Below, piece by piece: positions 50,490 to 59,141 of a stretch of DNA of 64,000 bases. The stretch is from contig NZ_CP102509.1 of assembly GCF_024611995.1 (NCBI RefSeq), positions 3,286,001-3,350,000 on the forward strand, written 5' to 3'. Under the pieces are notes generated by a model. The model saw only the letters and a program-made list of their open reading frames with translations. It had not been told where the DNA came from and ran no database searches. Origin of the DNA: Streptomyces sp. NBC_00162. Its GTDB lineage: Bacteria > Actinomycetota > Actinomycetes > Streptomycetales > Streptomycetaceae. Both the position numbers and the translations under genes were made by a program. Position 1 is the stretch's first letter, and every line of letters starts with the position of its first letter.

Positions 50490-50512
50490 CCTCCCAGCGG
50501 TAGCTGGGGGAG
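50490..50512 (+). repeat. Dispersed 23-bp repeat, copy 3
   Basis: Identical to the copy at 47664-47686. It lies between the DHFR-like gene start (50459) and its putative operator (50542), i.e. within the likely 5' leader. Confidence 0.8.
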
Positions 50513-50541
50513 CCACCACACCGAGGCACGTCAAATAAAGT

Positions 50542-50555
50542 ACTTCAGATGAAGT
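50542..50555. promoter_or_regulatory. Palindrome upstream of the DHFR-like gene
   Basis: ACTTCA-GA-TGAAGT lies in an A+T-rich island about 85 bases before the TTG start. A MarR, HxlR or ArsR-type site is plausible; no such gene is adjacent. Confidence 0.4.
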
Positions 50556-50599
50556 GGTTACGCAAACAGCCCCGTCGCCGCCCCGCGGCGACCCCGCGA

Positions 50600-51202
50600 C
50601 TACCCGCGCGGTTTGCGCCACATCGGCCACATCAGCGGACCGTCCGGGAGCCTGACCGCCTCGCCCGTGAACTCCCAGCCGAGCCGCTCGTACAGCCCCT
50701 TGCTGCGCTCGCTGCTCGCCTCCAGGTACGCCGGCACGCCCTCCCGGTCGCAGCGCTCCAGCACGGGCCGCATCAACTCGCTGCCCAGCCCCTCCCCCTG
50801 CCGGCCCGGGGCGACCGCGATCATCAGGAGGTACTCGTGCTCCTCCGCCGTCGGGTGCACCGCGCCCGTGAGCCGGCCGACCAGCTCGCACCGCTCGTTG
50901 TCGGGGTCGGCCTCGGCCCGCATCCTCGCCGGGACCTCATCCTCGACGGCCTCCCCCTCCTGATCGCCCGCCGGGATCCGCAGCCACAGCGCGGCCGCGG
51001 AACCGTCCACCGCGTAGTCGATCCGGCCCTCGGCCAGCGCCACGTCCACGAACACCCCGAGGAACTTGCCGTGCACCGCGGCCCGGTGCTCGGGGTCCGG
51101 GAAGACCCAGCTGCTCACCGGGTCGGTCCGGAAGGCCTCGTCGAGCAGCCGCGCCACCGCGTCCCGGTCCGACTGATCCGCCTGACGTATGTCCAGCCCC
51201 AT
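50600..51202 (-). CDS. GNAT family N-acetyltransferase
   Basis: 200-residue acetyl-CoA-dependent acyltransferase. The acetyl-CoA-binding motif A is YLLMIAVAPGRQGEGLGSELMRPVLERC, followed by AYLEASSERSKGLYERLGWEFTGE (motif B). Substrate unknown. ATG 51202 has AGGGTGAGG upstream; an in-frame start at 51232 would lie in the inverted repeat and is rejected. Confidence 0.88.
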   Translation of the reverse strand: MGLDIRQADQSDRDAVARLLDEAFRTDPVSSWVFPDPEHRAAVHGKFLGVFVDVALAEGRIDYAVDGSAAALWLRIPAGDQEGEAVEDEVPARMRAEADPDNERCELVGRLTGAVHPTAEEHEYLLMIAVAPGRQGEGLGSELMRPVLERCDREGVPAYLEASSERSKGLYERLGWEFTGEAVRLPDGPLMWPMWRKPRG

Positions 51203-51215
51203 GGGCCTCACCCTT

Positions 51216-51241
51216 CGCTCAATCATCAACAACCTTGAGCG
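51216..51241. promoter_or_regulatory. Inverted repeat upstream of the GNAT gene
   Basis: CGCTCAA-N12-TTGAGCG, perfect seven-base arms 14 to 39 bases before the acetyltransferase ATG, between a possible -10 (TAGGAT on the minus strand) and the start codon. Fits an operator; the regulator is unknown. Confidence 0.4.
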
Positions 51242-51272
51242 ATCCTAGAGTTGGGCCCGATGCGCGGACAGC

Positions 51273-51304
51273 CCGGTTCCGGCACCCGTCGGCGCCGGAA
51301 CCGG
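51273..51304 (-). terminator. Terminator hairpin of the polyprenyl synthase gene
   Basis: A perfect 11-base-pair stem (CCGGTTCCGGC at 51273-51283 with 51294-51304) directly after the stop of the gene at 51311. Confidence 0.7.
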
Positions 51305-51310
51305 ACCCCC

Positions 51311-52384
51311 TCACCGTGTCCGGCGCGTCACGAACTCCGCGAGAGCCAGCAGCCCGCCCGCCGCCCCGAGGTCCGGTACGGCCCGGGACAGCTGCTGCAC
51401 GGCCCGGCCCATCCGGTCGGCGGCGTGGGCCTGCGCCCAGTCCCGACCGCCGGCCCGGTCCACCGCGTCGGCGGCCTTGCGCACGTCGTCCCCGCTCATG
51501 GGGCCCGCGTACAGGGCGGCCAGTTCCTCCCCCGCCTCGGTGCCCGAGGTGAGGGCGGCCACCACCGGCAGGGACTTCTTGCGGGCGAGCAGATCGGCCC
51601 CGGCGGGCTTGCCGGTGTGCCCCGGATCCCCCCAGATGCCGATCAGGTCGTCGATCAGCTGGAAGGCCAGACCCGCCTCCCGCCCGAAGGCGTCCATCGC
51701 GTCGGCCTCGTCCGGCCCGGCGCCCGCGTACAGCGCGCCCAGGGCGCAGGCGCAGCCCAGCAGGGCCCCCGTCTTGGCCGTCGCCATGGTCAGACACTCG
51801 TCGAGCGAGACGTACGCGCGCTGCTCGAAGGCACAGTCCGCCTGCTGGCCCGCGCACAGCTCGATGACGCAGGCCGCGAGCCGCGCCGAGGCCTCCGCCG
51901 ACGCCGGATGCGGATCCTCCGCGAGCAGGCGCAGCGCCAGCGCCATCATCGCGTCGCCCGTGATGATCGCGTCCGGTATCCCGAAGACGGTCCAGGCCGT
52001 GGCCCGGCCGCGCCGCCGGGTGTCCTTGTCGATGACGTCGTCGTGCAGCAGCGTGAAGTTGTGCGCCAGCTCCACGGCCGCCGCCGCCCGGACGGCGTCG
52101 CCCACCTGCCCGCCCGACGCTTGCCCGTGCCCGTGCCCTTGCCCTTGCAGGGCCTGGGCCGCGGCCAGCACCAGGGCCGGCCGGATGGCCTTTCCGGCGT
52201 TGCCCGCGGCCGGTGTGCCGTCCGCGTGCTCCCAGCCGAAGTGGTACATCGCGACGCGCCGCATGGAACCGGGCAGGCTCTCGACCGTCCGGCGCAGTTC
52301 CGGGTTAACCGTTTCTCTTGTCCGTTCCAGCAGGGCCGCGGCCTCCTGACCCTCACCGGTCGCGATCGCCTCGGTGGTCGCCAT
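51311..52384 (-). CDS. Polyprenyl diphosphate synthase, family 2 encapsulin cargo type
   Basis: 357-residue isoprenyl diphosphate synthase that condenses IPP with an allylic diphosphate. The first aspartate-rich motif is LLHDDVIDKDTRRRGRATAW (DDxxD intact); the second is FQLIDDLIGIWGDPGHTGKP, where the fifth position is Gly rather than Asp, as in the encapsulin-linked group. A Gly/His/Gln-rich loop (GQGHGHGQASGG) is inserted near residue 80. It lies 38 bases downstream of the encapsulin shell gene, so it is the likely encapsulated cargo. The flexible N-terminus (about 1-30) may act as the loading segment. Confidence 0.88.
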   Translation of the reverse strand: MATTEAIATGEGQEAAALLERTRETVNPELRRTVESLPGSMRRVAMYHFGWEHADGTPAAGNAGKAIRPALVLAAAQALQGQGHGHGQASGGQVGDAVRAAAAVELAHNFTLLHDDVIDKDTRRRGRATAWTVFGIPDAIITGDAMMALALRLLAEDPHPASAEASARLAACVIELCAGQQADCAFEQRAYVSLDECLTMATAKTGALLGCACALGALYAGAGPDEADAMDAFGREAGLAFQLIDDLIGIWGDPGHTGKPAGADLLARKKSLPVVAALTSGTEAGEELAALYAGPMSGDDVRKAADAVDRAGGRDWAQAHAADRMGRAVQQLSRAVPDLGAAGGLLALAEFVTRRTR

Positions 52385-52422
52385 GGCGTGTCCGTGTCCC
52401 CGACGCTCTTCGGCCGGCCGCC

Positions 52423-53823
52423 TCAGCGCCAGCGGCCGATCTCGACGTTCTCCAGTACGCCGAGCGCGTCCGGCACCAGCACCGCGGCGGAGAAGTAGGC
52501 GGTGACCAGGTACGAGATGATCGCCTGCTCGCTGATCCCCATGAAGCGGACCGACAGGCTCGGCTCGATCTCGTCCGGGATGCCCGGCTGGTGCAGGCCG
52601 ATCACGCCCTGCTCCTCCTCGCCGGTACGCATGCACAGGATGGACGTGGTGCGGGCGTCGCTGATCGGGATCTTGTTGCTCGGGAAGATCGGCACCCCGC
52701 GCCAGGCCGGCACGTGATGGCCGCCGATGTCGACCGGCTCCGGGTACAGCCCGCGCTTGTTGCACTCGCGGCCGAAGGCGGCGATGGCCTTGGGGTGCGC
52801 GAGGAAGAACTTGGAGCCGCGCCGCATGCTGAGCAGCTGGTCCATGTCGTCGGGGCTGGGCGCGCCGTCGTGCGGCTGGATGCGCTGGTCGTAGTCGGTG
52901 TTGTGGAGCAGGCCGAAGTCGCGGTTGTTGAGCATCTCGTGCTCCTGGCGCTCGCGCAGCGCCTCGACCGTGAGCCGCAACTGCTGCTCGGTCTGGTTCA
53001 TCGGCTGGTTGTACAGGTCGGCGACGCGCGTGTGCACCCGCAGGACCGTTTGTGCAATGGAGAGTTCGTACTCGCGCGGGTGGGCGTCGTAGTCCACGAA
53101 GGTGCCGGGGAGCACGGCCTCGCCCTGGTGGCCGGCGGAGAGGTCGATGGCCGCCTCGCCGTACTTGTTGGTGCGCTGGGCGGGCAGCGTCCGTACGTGC
53201 TCCACGTGCTCGCGCAGCGAGTCCACGCGGTCGGCGAGCAGCTGGAAGTCCTGCCGGGACAGGACGAGCGCGGTTCCGGAGGTGGCGGCGCGGGCGGTGT
53301 ACTCCCAGATCGCCTCTTCGTCGGCGAGGGAGTCCTCACCGAAGTACGCGCCGTCGGCGACGGTCTGGAGGACTGCGTCGTCCCCGTAGGGGCCCGGGCC
53401 GACCTGGTCGATGCGGCCGTGGGCGAGGAGGAAGACCTGGTCGGAGGGGCTGCCGAAGGAGGTGAGCTCCTGGCCGGCCTCGAAGTCGATCTGCCGGCAC
53501 CGCTGGGCGAGTTCGCCGAGCACCTCGAGGTCTTCGTACTCCCGCAGCAGCGGGAGCTCGCCGAGCTCGGCCGGGATCACCTGGACCTGGGTCCCGGTCT
53601 TGATGAACTCCACGCGCCCGTCGCCGACCGAGTAGCTCAGCCGTCGGTTGACGCGGTACGTGCCGCCCTGCACGGAAACCCACGGGAGCGTCTTCAGCAG
53701 CCACCGGGAGGTGATCTCCTGCATCTGCGGCGCGGACTTGGTCGTGGTCGCCAAGTTCCGCGCGGCCGATGTCCCCAGACTGCGCTGCGGCGTCTGGGTC
53801 TCGGAACCTGCCTGGACCGACAT
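52423..53823 (-). CDS. Family 2B encapsulin shell protein with cyclic-nucleotide-binding-like domain
   Basis: 466-residue HK97-fold shell protein of the EshA-like group. N-terminal arm and first part of the fold ([30 protein letters not shown]), then an inserted cNMP-binding-like domain (about 90-205; [29 protein letters not shown] and [13 protein letters not shown]), then the rest of the shell domain with [20 protein letters not shown] and GVIGLHQPG. It should self-assemble into an icosahedral compartment, possibly gated by a nucleotide or another small ligand. First gene of a two-gene operon with a polyprenyl synthase. ATG 53823 is well placed. Confidence 0.92.
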   Translation of the reverse strand: MSVQAGSETQTPQRSLGTSAARNLATTTKSAPQMQEITSRWLLKTLPWVSVQGGTYRVNRRLSYSVGDGRVEFIKTGTQVQVIPAELGELPLLREYEDLEVLGELAQRCRQIDFEAGQELTSFGSPSDQVFLLAHGRIDQVGPGPYGDDAVLQTVADGAYFGEDSLADEEAIWEYTARAATSGTALVLSRQDFQLLADRVDSLREHVEHVRTLPAQRTNKYGEAAIDLSAGHQGEAVLPGTFVDYDAHPREYELSIAQTVLRVHTRVADLYNQPMNQTEQQLRLTVEALRERQEHEMLNNRDFGLLHNTDYDQRIQPHDGAPSPDDMDQLLSMRRGSKFFLAHPKAIAAFGRECNKRGLYPEPVDIGGHHVPAWRGVPIFPSNKIPISDARTTSILCMRTGEEEQGVIGLHQPGIPDEIEPSLSVRFMGISEQAIISYLVTAYFSAAVLVPDALGVLENVEIGRWR

Positions 53824-54015
53824 GTGTATCCCTTTCGATCACTCCATGACTCTGCGGGATGCAGCCTTCCAGTGCGGAACGTGATGGGACCATTACACAA
53901 AAGGATGGGACTACTCCGTCTGGGCGTGGGGCACTCTTCTGGGTCCACCTCCTTCCCACGCGCCCCTCTGGACCCACCGGTTTCAGCCACCGCACCCCAC
54001 CGCGGGCGTCATATT

Positions 54016-54032
54016 TTGCATTGTGGATGCAA
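54016..54032. promoter_or_regulatory. Probable NsrR site in the nsrR promoter
   Basis: TTGCAT-N5-ATGCAA, a perfect inverted repeat 19 bases before the nsrR ATG. On the minus strand it reads AACTTGCATCC, resembling the start of the site before hmpA. Suggests autoregulation. Confidence 0.6.
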
Positions 54033-54050
54033 GTTTTCTACGGTGGACGC

Positions 54051-54515
54051 ATGCGGCTGACCCGATTCACCGACCTCGCCCTGCGCGTCCTGATGCGCCT
54101 GGCCGTCACGGACGCCGACGCGGCAGCCCTCCCCACGACGCGCGAGGTCGCGGCGACCATGGAGGTCCCGTACACCCACACGGCGAAAGTGGTCGCCAGG
54201 CTGCAGCATCTCGGCCTAGTCGAGGCGCGGCGCGGCCGCGGCGGCGGGCTCACCCTGACCCCTGCCGGGCGCGACGCCTCGGTGGGCGGGGTGGTGCGCG
54301 AACTGGAGGGCGCGGGCGATGTCGTGGACTGCGACGGCGCCACCCCCTGCCCGCTGCGCGGCGGTTGCGTGCTGCGCGGCGCACTGCGCCGGGCCCAGGA
54401 GGCCTTCTTCGCCGCTCTGGACCCGCTGACGGTGAACGACCTGGTGGCAGCCCCGACCGGACCGCTCCTGCTGGGCATCTCGGGCAGTTCGCCGGCGGGG
54501 GCCGAAAGACCCTGA
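54051..54515 (+). CDS. nsrR: NsrR, nitric-oxide-sensing Rrf2 family repressor
   Basis: 154-residue Rrf2 regulator. Winged helix: MRLTRFTDLALRVLMRLAV and TREVAATMEVPYTHTAKVVARLQHLGLVEARRGRGGGLTL (about 30-75). The three cluster-binding cysteines are in DCDGATPCPLRGGCVLR. The flavohaemoglobin gene follows 147 bases downstream with its own NsrR-like site, so the circuit is NO relieving repression of detoxification. The short distance from a candidate -10 (TTCTAC) to the ATG 54051 and lack of a ribosome-binding site suggest a leaderless message. Confidence 0.93.
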   Translation: MRLTRFTDLALRVLMRLAVTDADAAALPTTREVAATMEVPYTHTAKVVARLQHLGLVEARRGRGGGLTLTPAGRDASVGGVVRELEGAGDVVDCDGATPCPLRGGCVLRGALRRAQEAFFAALDPLTVNDLVAAPTGPLLLGISGSSPAGAERP

Positions 54516-54619
54516 CACCCAGGGCCGAATGGCCGATTCGCAGCGGCGTCCGGCCTGCCTAGGCTGCCCCCGACGGCAGTTCGAACGGAAGTCCGCACCA
54601 TGGCGGACCCGCGTTCAAA

Positions 54620-54642
54620 AACATGCATCTCATATACCAATT
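54620..54642. promoter_or_regulatory. Probable NsrR site upstream of hmpA
   Basis: A 23-base imperfect palindrome beginning AACATGCATCTC and ending ATACCAATT, 20 bases upstream of the flavohaemoglobin start. It follows the form of S. coelicolor NsrR sites at hmpA promoters (AAC at one end, CCA-x-TT at the other). Stands out as A+T-rich. Confidence 0.7.
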
Positions 54643-54662
54643 CCATTTCGCGAGGAGTCCCG

Positions 54663-55859
54663 ATGCTTTCCGAGAAGTCGACCGCGACCGTACGAGCCAC
54701 CCTGCCCGCCGTGGGCGCGGCGATCGGCGAGATCACGGAGCTCTTCTACACGAAGCTGTTCGCGGCCCACCCGGAACTCCTGCGCGACCTCTTCAACCGG
54801 GGCAACCAGAACGCCGGCCTCCAGAAGCAGGCCCTGGCCGGCTCCATCGCCGCCTTCGCGACCCACCTCGTCGCGCACCCGGACACCCGCCCCGACGTGA
54901 TGCTGGGCCGCATCGCCCACAAGCACGCCTCCCTGGGCGTCACCCGCGAGCAGTACCCGGTCGTCCACCGGCACCTCTTCGAGGCGATCGCCGAGATCCT
55001 GGGCGAGGCGGTCACCCCCGCGGTCGCCGAAGCCTGGAACGAGGTCTACTGGCTGATGGCCAACGCCCTCATCGCCATCGAGGAGCGCCTCTACGCCGAG
55101 CAGCGGATCGTCGCCGGGGACGTGTGGCGCGAGTGGACCGTCACCGGCCGAGTCGAGGAGACCGCGGACTGCACCACGTTCCGGATGACCCCCGCCGACG
55201 GGGCTCCGGCGCCCGCCTTCAAGCCCGGCCAGTACGTCTCGGTGCAGGTCGAACTCCCCGACGGCGCCCGCCAGATACGCCAGTACAGCCTCTCCACCGC
55301 CCCCGGCTCCCCGGTCCGCGCGATCACCGTCAAGCGGGTCCACGGTCCGGCCGCGGCGGGCCCGGACGGCGAGGTCTCGAACCACCTCCACGCCCGGGTC
55401 CGGGCAGGCGACACCCTGCGGGTCTCGGCCCCGTACGGCGACCTGGTCCTCCGTGACTCCACCGCCCCGGTCCTGCTCGCCTCGGCCGGCATCGGCTGCA
55501 CCCCGATGCTCTCGATGCTGGAACACCTCGCCGAGACCGGGCACAGCGCCCCGGTGACCGTCCTGCACGCCGACCGGTCCCCGGCCGACCACCCGCTCCG
55601 CGGCGACCACCGGGCGCTCACGCACAAGCTGGCCGACGCGTCGGCCCGGTTCTGGTACGAGGAGTCGGCCGAGCCGGGCGACGGCACGGGACGCCTCGAC
55701 CTGACCGCCGTACCGGTCTCGCCCGGCACCCGTGCCTACCTCTGCGGACCGCTGCCCTTCATGCGCTCTGTGCGCGAGCAGCTGCTGGCCAAGGGCGTGC
55801 CGGCCGCCGACATCCACTACGAGGTGTTCGGCCCGGACCTGTGGCTCGCCCCGGCCTGA
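54663..55859 (+). CDS. hmpA: Flavohaemoglobin (nitric oxide dioxygenase)
   Basis: 398-residue enzyme oxidising NO to nitrate with O2 and NAD(P)H. Globin domain 1-138 with the distal-side FYTKLFAAHPELL and proximal His88 in IAHKHASLG; FAD-binding domain about 148-255 with RQYSLSTAPGS; NAD-binding domain with LLASAGIGCTPMLSMLEHL and YLCGPLPFMRSV. All key motifs are intact. ATG 54663 is preceded by GAGGAG. Directly downstream of nsrR and a 23-base NsrR-like site. Confidence 0.96.
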   Translation: MLSEKSTATVRATLPAVGAAIGEITELFYTKLFAAHPELLRDLFNRGNQNAGLQKQALAGSIAAFATHLVAHPDTRPDVMLGRIAHKHASLGVTREQYPVVHRHLFEAIAEILGEAVTPAVAEAWNEVYWLMANALIAIEERLYAEQRIVAGDVWREWTVTGRVEETADCTTFRMTPADGAPAPAFKPGQYVSVQVELPDGARQIRQYSLSTAPGSPVRAITVKRVHGPAAAGPDGEVSNHLHARVRAGDTLRVSAPYGDLVLRDSTAPVLLASAGIGCTPMLSMLEHLAETGHSAPVTVLHADRSPADHPLRGDHRALTHKLADASARFWYEESAEPGDGTGRLDLTAVPVSPGTRAYLCGPLPFMRSVREQLLAKGVPAADIHYEVFGPDLWLAPA

Positions 55860-55939
55860 CCGCTGTCCGGATCCGCTCGCTCGCCGTACGAATCCACTGG
55901 CGCGGAAGAACCCCCTCCACTACACCGGAGAGTAGCGAC

Positions 55940-55960
55940 GTGGACACACAGGGTGTCCAC
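55940..55960. promoter_or_regulatory. Inverted repeat before the amidase gene
   Basis: GTGGACAC-N5-GTGTCCAC, perfect eight-base arms, ends 13 bases before the amidase ATG and abuts its ribosome-binding site (GGAAGGAGGGG). It could be an operator or an RNA hairpin controlling translation. Confidence 0.45.
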
Positions 55961-55973
55961 GGAAGGAGGGGTC

Positions 55974-56564
55974 ATGGCCGCACCCATGTCCGCGGGCCGG
56001 TTCCTCGACGCACTGCGCGCCGAGGGTCTGACCGTCGTCGAAGTGGGCGCCTGGCGCACCCACAACCGCAACCACAAGGGCCCCTGGGGGCCGGTGCACG
56101 GGGTGATGATCCACCACACCGTCTCCAACGGCACGGCGAACACGGTGTCCTTCTGCCGCCAGGGCGACTCCGACCTCCCGGGCCCGCTCTGCCACGGCGT
56201 GATCACCAAGGACGGCCGGGTCCACCTGGTCGGCTACGGCCGCGCCAACCACGCGGGCGCCGGGGACTCCGACGTCCTCGCGGCGGTGATCGCCGAGAAG
56301 CGGCTGCCGCCGGACCACCACGCCAACACCGACGGCAACCGCCACTTCTACGGCTTCGAGTGCGAGAACCTCGGCAACGGCAAGGACCCCTGGCCGGCGG
56401 TCCAGCTCGACGCGATCACCCGCGCGTCCGCGGCCCTGTGCCGCGTCCACGCCTGGACGGCCCGCTCCGTGATCGGCCACCTGGAATGGCAACCGGGCAA
56501 GATCGACCCCAAGGGCTTCACGATGGAGTCCCTCCGCAACCGCATCGCCGAGCGCCTTAAGTAG
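55974..56564 (+). CDS. N-acetylmuramoyl-L-alanine amidase (Amidase_2/PGRP)
   Basis: 196-residue zinc amidase cleaving the glycan-peptide bond of peptidoglycan. Seen: VHGVMIHHTVS (first zinc His), KDGRVHLVGYGRANHAG, HFYGFECENLG and RSVIGHLEWQPGKIDP (second zinc His and catalytic region). No signal peptide or phage neighbours; in Streptomyces such proteins occur as phage-derived or housekeeping endolysin-like enzymes, and export is unclear. ATG 55974 has GGAGGGG six bases upstream. Confidence 0.9.
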   Translation: MAAPMSAGRFLDALRAEGLTVVEVGAWRTHNRNHKGPWGPVHGVMIHHTVSNGTANTVSFCRQGDSDLPGPLCHGVITKDGRVHLVGYGRANHAGAGDSDVLAAVIAEKRLPPDHHANTDGNRHFYGFECENLGNGKDPWPAVQLDAITRASAALCRVHAWTARSVIGHLEWQPGKIDPKGFTMESLRNRIAERLK

Positions 56565-56589
56565 GGCGCCGACCAGGGACAATGGCCGG

Positions 56590-57483
56590 GTGACCCACCC
56601 CGAACTGCGCCCGCGTCCGCCGTCCCCGCTCGTCGAGGCGGCGGACGAGCGGTTCGGCGCGTACGGGGTGCGGCTGCTGCTGAAGCGGGACGATCTCGTG
56701 CATCCCGAGCTGCCGGGGAACAAGTGGCGCAAGCTCGCGCCCAATCTGCGGGCCGCCGTGGAGGGGGGACACCGGGCGGTGGCCACCTTCGGCGGGGCCT
56801 ACTCGAACCACCTGCGCGCCACCGCGGCCGCCGGGCGGCTGCTCGGGATGGAGACCGTCGGCATCGTGCGCGGCGACGAGCTGGCCGGGCGGCCGCTCAA
56901 CGGCTCCCTCGCACGGTGCGCGGCCGACGGGATGCGGCTGCGCTTCGTGTCCCGGTCGGAGTACCGCCGCAAGGCCGAGCCCGAGGTGCTCGCCCGGCTG
57001 CTGGACGGGGCAGGCGCGAGCGAGGCGTACGTGGTTCCCGAGGGCGGCAGCAACGCCCTCGCGCTGACCGGCTGCGCGGAGCTCGGCCGGGAACTGCGGG
57101 GCGCGGCCGATGTGGTGGCCGTGGCCTGCGGGACCGGCGGGACCCTGGCCGGCCTGGCCGCCGGACTCGCCCCCGGGCAGCGGGCGCTGGGCGTACCGGT
57201 CCTGGCGGGCGGCTTCCTGGCAGCGGAGATACGTTCCCTCCAGCGGCAGGCCTTCGGCGGTCCGGCCGGCGACTGGACCCTGGCCGAGGAGTTCCACCAC
57301 GGCGGCTACGCCCGCGTGCCGGCCGCGCTGGACGCCTTCGCCGCCGACTTCGAGTCCCGGCACGGCCTCCCGGTCGAGCGGATCTACGTCGCCAAACTGC
57401 TGTGGGCCCTGACCGAACTCACCAGGTCCGGCGCCTTCCCCCGCGGCACCACCCTGGCCGCCGTGATCACGGGCCGGCCCTGA
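56590..57483 (+). CDS. ACC deaminase/D-cysteine desulfhydrase family PLP enzyme
   Basis: 297-residue fold-type II PLP enzyme. The PLP lysine lies in LPGNKWRKLAPNL (near residue 43), with GGAYSNHLRATAAAGRLLG and VVPEGGSNALALTGCAELG (phosphate-binding and substrate region) and CGTGGTLAGLAAGL. Whether it opens 1-aminocyclopropane-1-carboxylate or removes sulfide from D-cysteine cannot be decided from the motifs. GTG 56590, 25 bases after the amidase stop. Confidence 0.88.
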   Translation: MTHPELRPRPPSPLVEAADERFGAYGVRLLLKRDDLVHPELPGNKWRKLAPNLRAAVEGGHRAVATFGGAYSNHLRATAAAGRLLGMETVGIVRGDELAGRPLNGSLARCAADGMRLRFVSRSEYRRKAEPEVLARLLDGAGASEAYVVPEGGSNALALTGCAELGRELRGAADVVAVACGTGGTLAGLAAGLAPGQRALGVPVLAGGFLAAEIRSLQRQAFGGPAGDWTLAEEFHHGGYARVPAALDAFAADFESRHGLPVERIYVAKLLWALTELTRSGAFPRGTTLAAVITGRP

Positions 57484-57496
57484 CCCGCGGAGGGGA

Positions 57497-59077
57497 TCAC
57501 GCCGTCTCCTCGCGGTACGCCGCCGCTTCCTCCAGGTCCAGCCGGCGCAGCAGCCCGCGCAGCATCTCGTCGTCGATCCGGCGGCGGTCCCGCAACGTCA
57601 CGAAGACCTCCCGCTCCGCCTCGATCATCTCCCGCGCGAGGCGCCGGTAGACCTCGTCCGCCGACTCCCCCGTCACCGGGTTGACCTCGCCCAGCCGCTC
57701 CCACACCGCGTTCCGCCGCCGCTCCAGTACCGTCCGCAGCCGGTCCGCCAGCGGCGGCGGCAGCTGGTTGGCGGGCGCCTCCAGCAGCTCCGTCAGCCGC
57801 TCGTCCGCCGCCGTCGAGGCCTCGCTCTGCGCCTGCGCCTCCATCAGCGTCTCTGCCTGGAGGTCCCGCGGCGGCAGCCGCAACATCCTGATCAGCGGCG
57901 GAAGGGTGAGTCCCTGGATGACGAGCGTGCCGATGACCGTCGTGAACGTGAGGAACAGGATCAGATTCCGGTGCGGCACCGTCATGGGCACGGAGAAGGC
58001 GATCGCGAGCGAGACCACCCCCCGCATCCCGGCCCACCCCACGACCACCGGCGCCTTCCAGTCGGTGTCCGGTTCCCGCGTCCGGATCCGCGCCGACATC
58101 CAGCGCGGCATGAAGGTCGCCGGGAAGACCCACAGGAAGCGGGCCACCACCACCGCGAGGAACACCGCGACCGCGTACCAGGCCGCGGCCGCCCCCTCGT
58201 ACTCCCCCAGCCCCTTCAGCACCACCGGCAGCTGGAGTCCGATCAGCGCGAAGACCACCGATTCCAGTACGAAGGAGATCACCTTCCACACCGCCTCCTC
58301 CTGGAGCCGGGTCGCGAAGTCGACCTGCCAGTTGCGGTGCCCCAGGTACAGCGCCACCACGACCACGGCGAGCACCCCCGAGGCGTGCACCCGCTCGGCC
58401 GCCGCGTACGCCACGAAGGGGATCAGCAGCGAGAGGGTGTTCTGGAGCAGCGGCTCCTTCAGCCGCTTGCGCAGCTGGTGGATCGGCACCATCAGCAGCA
58501 GGCCCACGCCGACCCCGCCCACCGAGGCCAGCAGGAACTCCGCGATCCCGCCCGCCCAGCCGGCGCTGACCCCGACCGCGGCCGCCAGGGCCACCTTGTA
58601 GGCGGTGATGGCCGTGGCGTCGTTCACCAGGGACTCGCCCTGCAGGATCGTCGTGATGCGGTTCGGCAGCCGGAGCTTGCGGGCGATCGCGGTGGCGGCG
58701 ACGGCGTCCGGCGGCGCGACCACCGCGCCCAGCACCAGCGCGACCGGCAGCGACAGCCCCGGCACCACCAGGTACGCCGCGTACCCGACGGCGATCGTCG
58801 CGAACAGCACGTAGCCCACCGACAGCATCGCGATGGGCCGGATGTTCGCCCGAAGGTCCAGGTACGAGCTGTCCACCGCGGCCGTGTGCAGCAGCGGCGG
58901 GAGCAGCAGGGGCAGCACGATGTGCGGGTCGAGGGTGTACTCGGGCACCCCCGGCACGTACGCGGCGAACAGCCCGGCGGCGACCAGCAGCAGCGGCGCC
59001 GGAACCGGCGTCCGGCGGGCCACGCCGGCGACCACCGCACTGCCTGCAACCAGCGCCACCAGCTGCAAGACCTCCAT
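57497..59077 (-). CDS. Na+/H+ antiporter (CPA1 family)
   Basis: 526-residue antiporter with about 12 membrane helices from residue 1 to 400 and a 120-residue charged cytoplasmic tail. CPA1 hallmarks are VVAPPDAVAATAIARKL and GESLVNDATAITAYKVAL (the ND ion-binding pair), plus WAGMRGVVSLAIAF. The tail is helical (QAETLMEAQAQSEASTAADERLTELL). ATG 59077 is chosen; ATG 59089 four codons upstream is possible. Divergent from a UBP zinc-finger gene, a domain elsewhere found fused to this antiporter class. Confidence 0.92.
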   Translation of the reverse strand: MEVLQLVALVAGSAVVAGVARRTPVPAPLLLVAAGLFAAYVPGVPEYTLDPHIVLPLLLPPLLHTAAVDSSYLDLRANIRPIAMLSVGYVLFATIAVGYAAYLVVPGLSLPVALVLGAVVAPPDAVAATAIARKLRLPNRITTILQGESLVNDATAITAYKVALAAAVGVSAGWAGGIAEFLLASVGGVGVGLLLMVPIHQLRKRLKEPLLQNTLSLLIPFVAYAAAERVHASGVLAVVVVALYLGHRNWQVDFATRLQEEAVWKVISFVLESVVFALIGLQLPVVLKGLGEYEGAAAAWYAVAVFLAVVVARFLWVFPATFMPRWMSARIRTREPDTDWKAPVVVGWAGMRGVVSLAIAFSVPMTVPHRNLILFLTFTTVIGTLVIQGLTLPPLIRMLRLPPRDLQAETLMEAQAQSEASTAADERLTELLEAPANQLPPPLADRLRTVLERRRNAVWERLGEVNPVTGESADEVYRRLAREMIEAEREVFVTLRDRRRIDDEMLRGLLRRLDLEEAAAYREETA

Positions 59078-59141
59078 CGAAGATCCCATCCGTGTTCGTC
59101 GGAGCCGTGCGCACCCGCACCCTGGCCGTACGCTGGCCATC

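Noticed and set aside
55974..56564. Phage lysis module around the amidase
   Set aside because: Neighbours are housekeeping-like enzymes; there is no holin, tail or packaging gene nearby.
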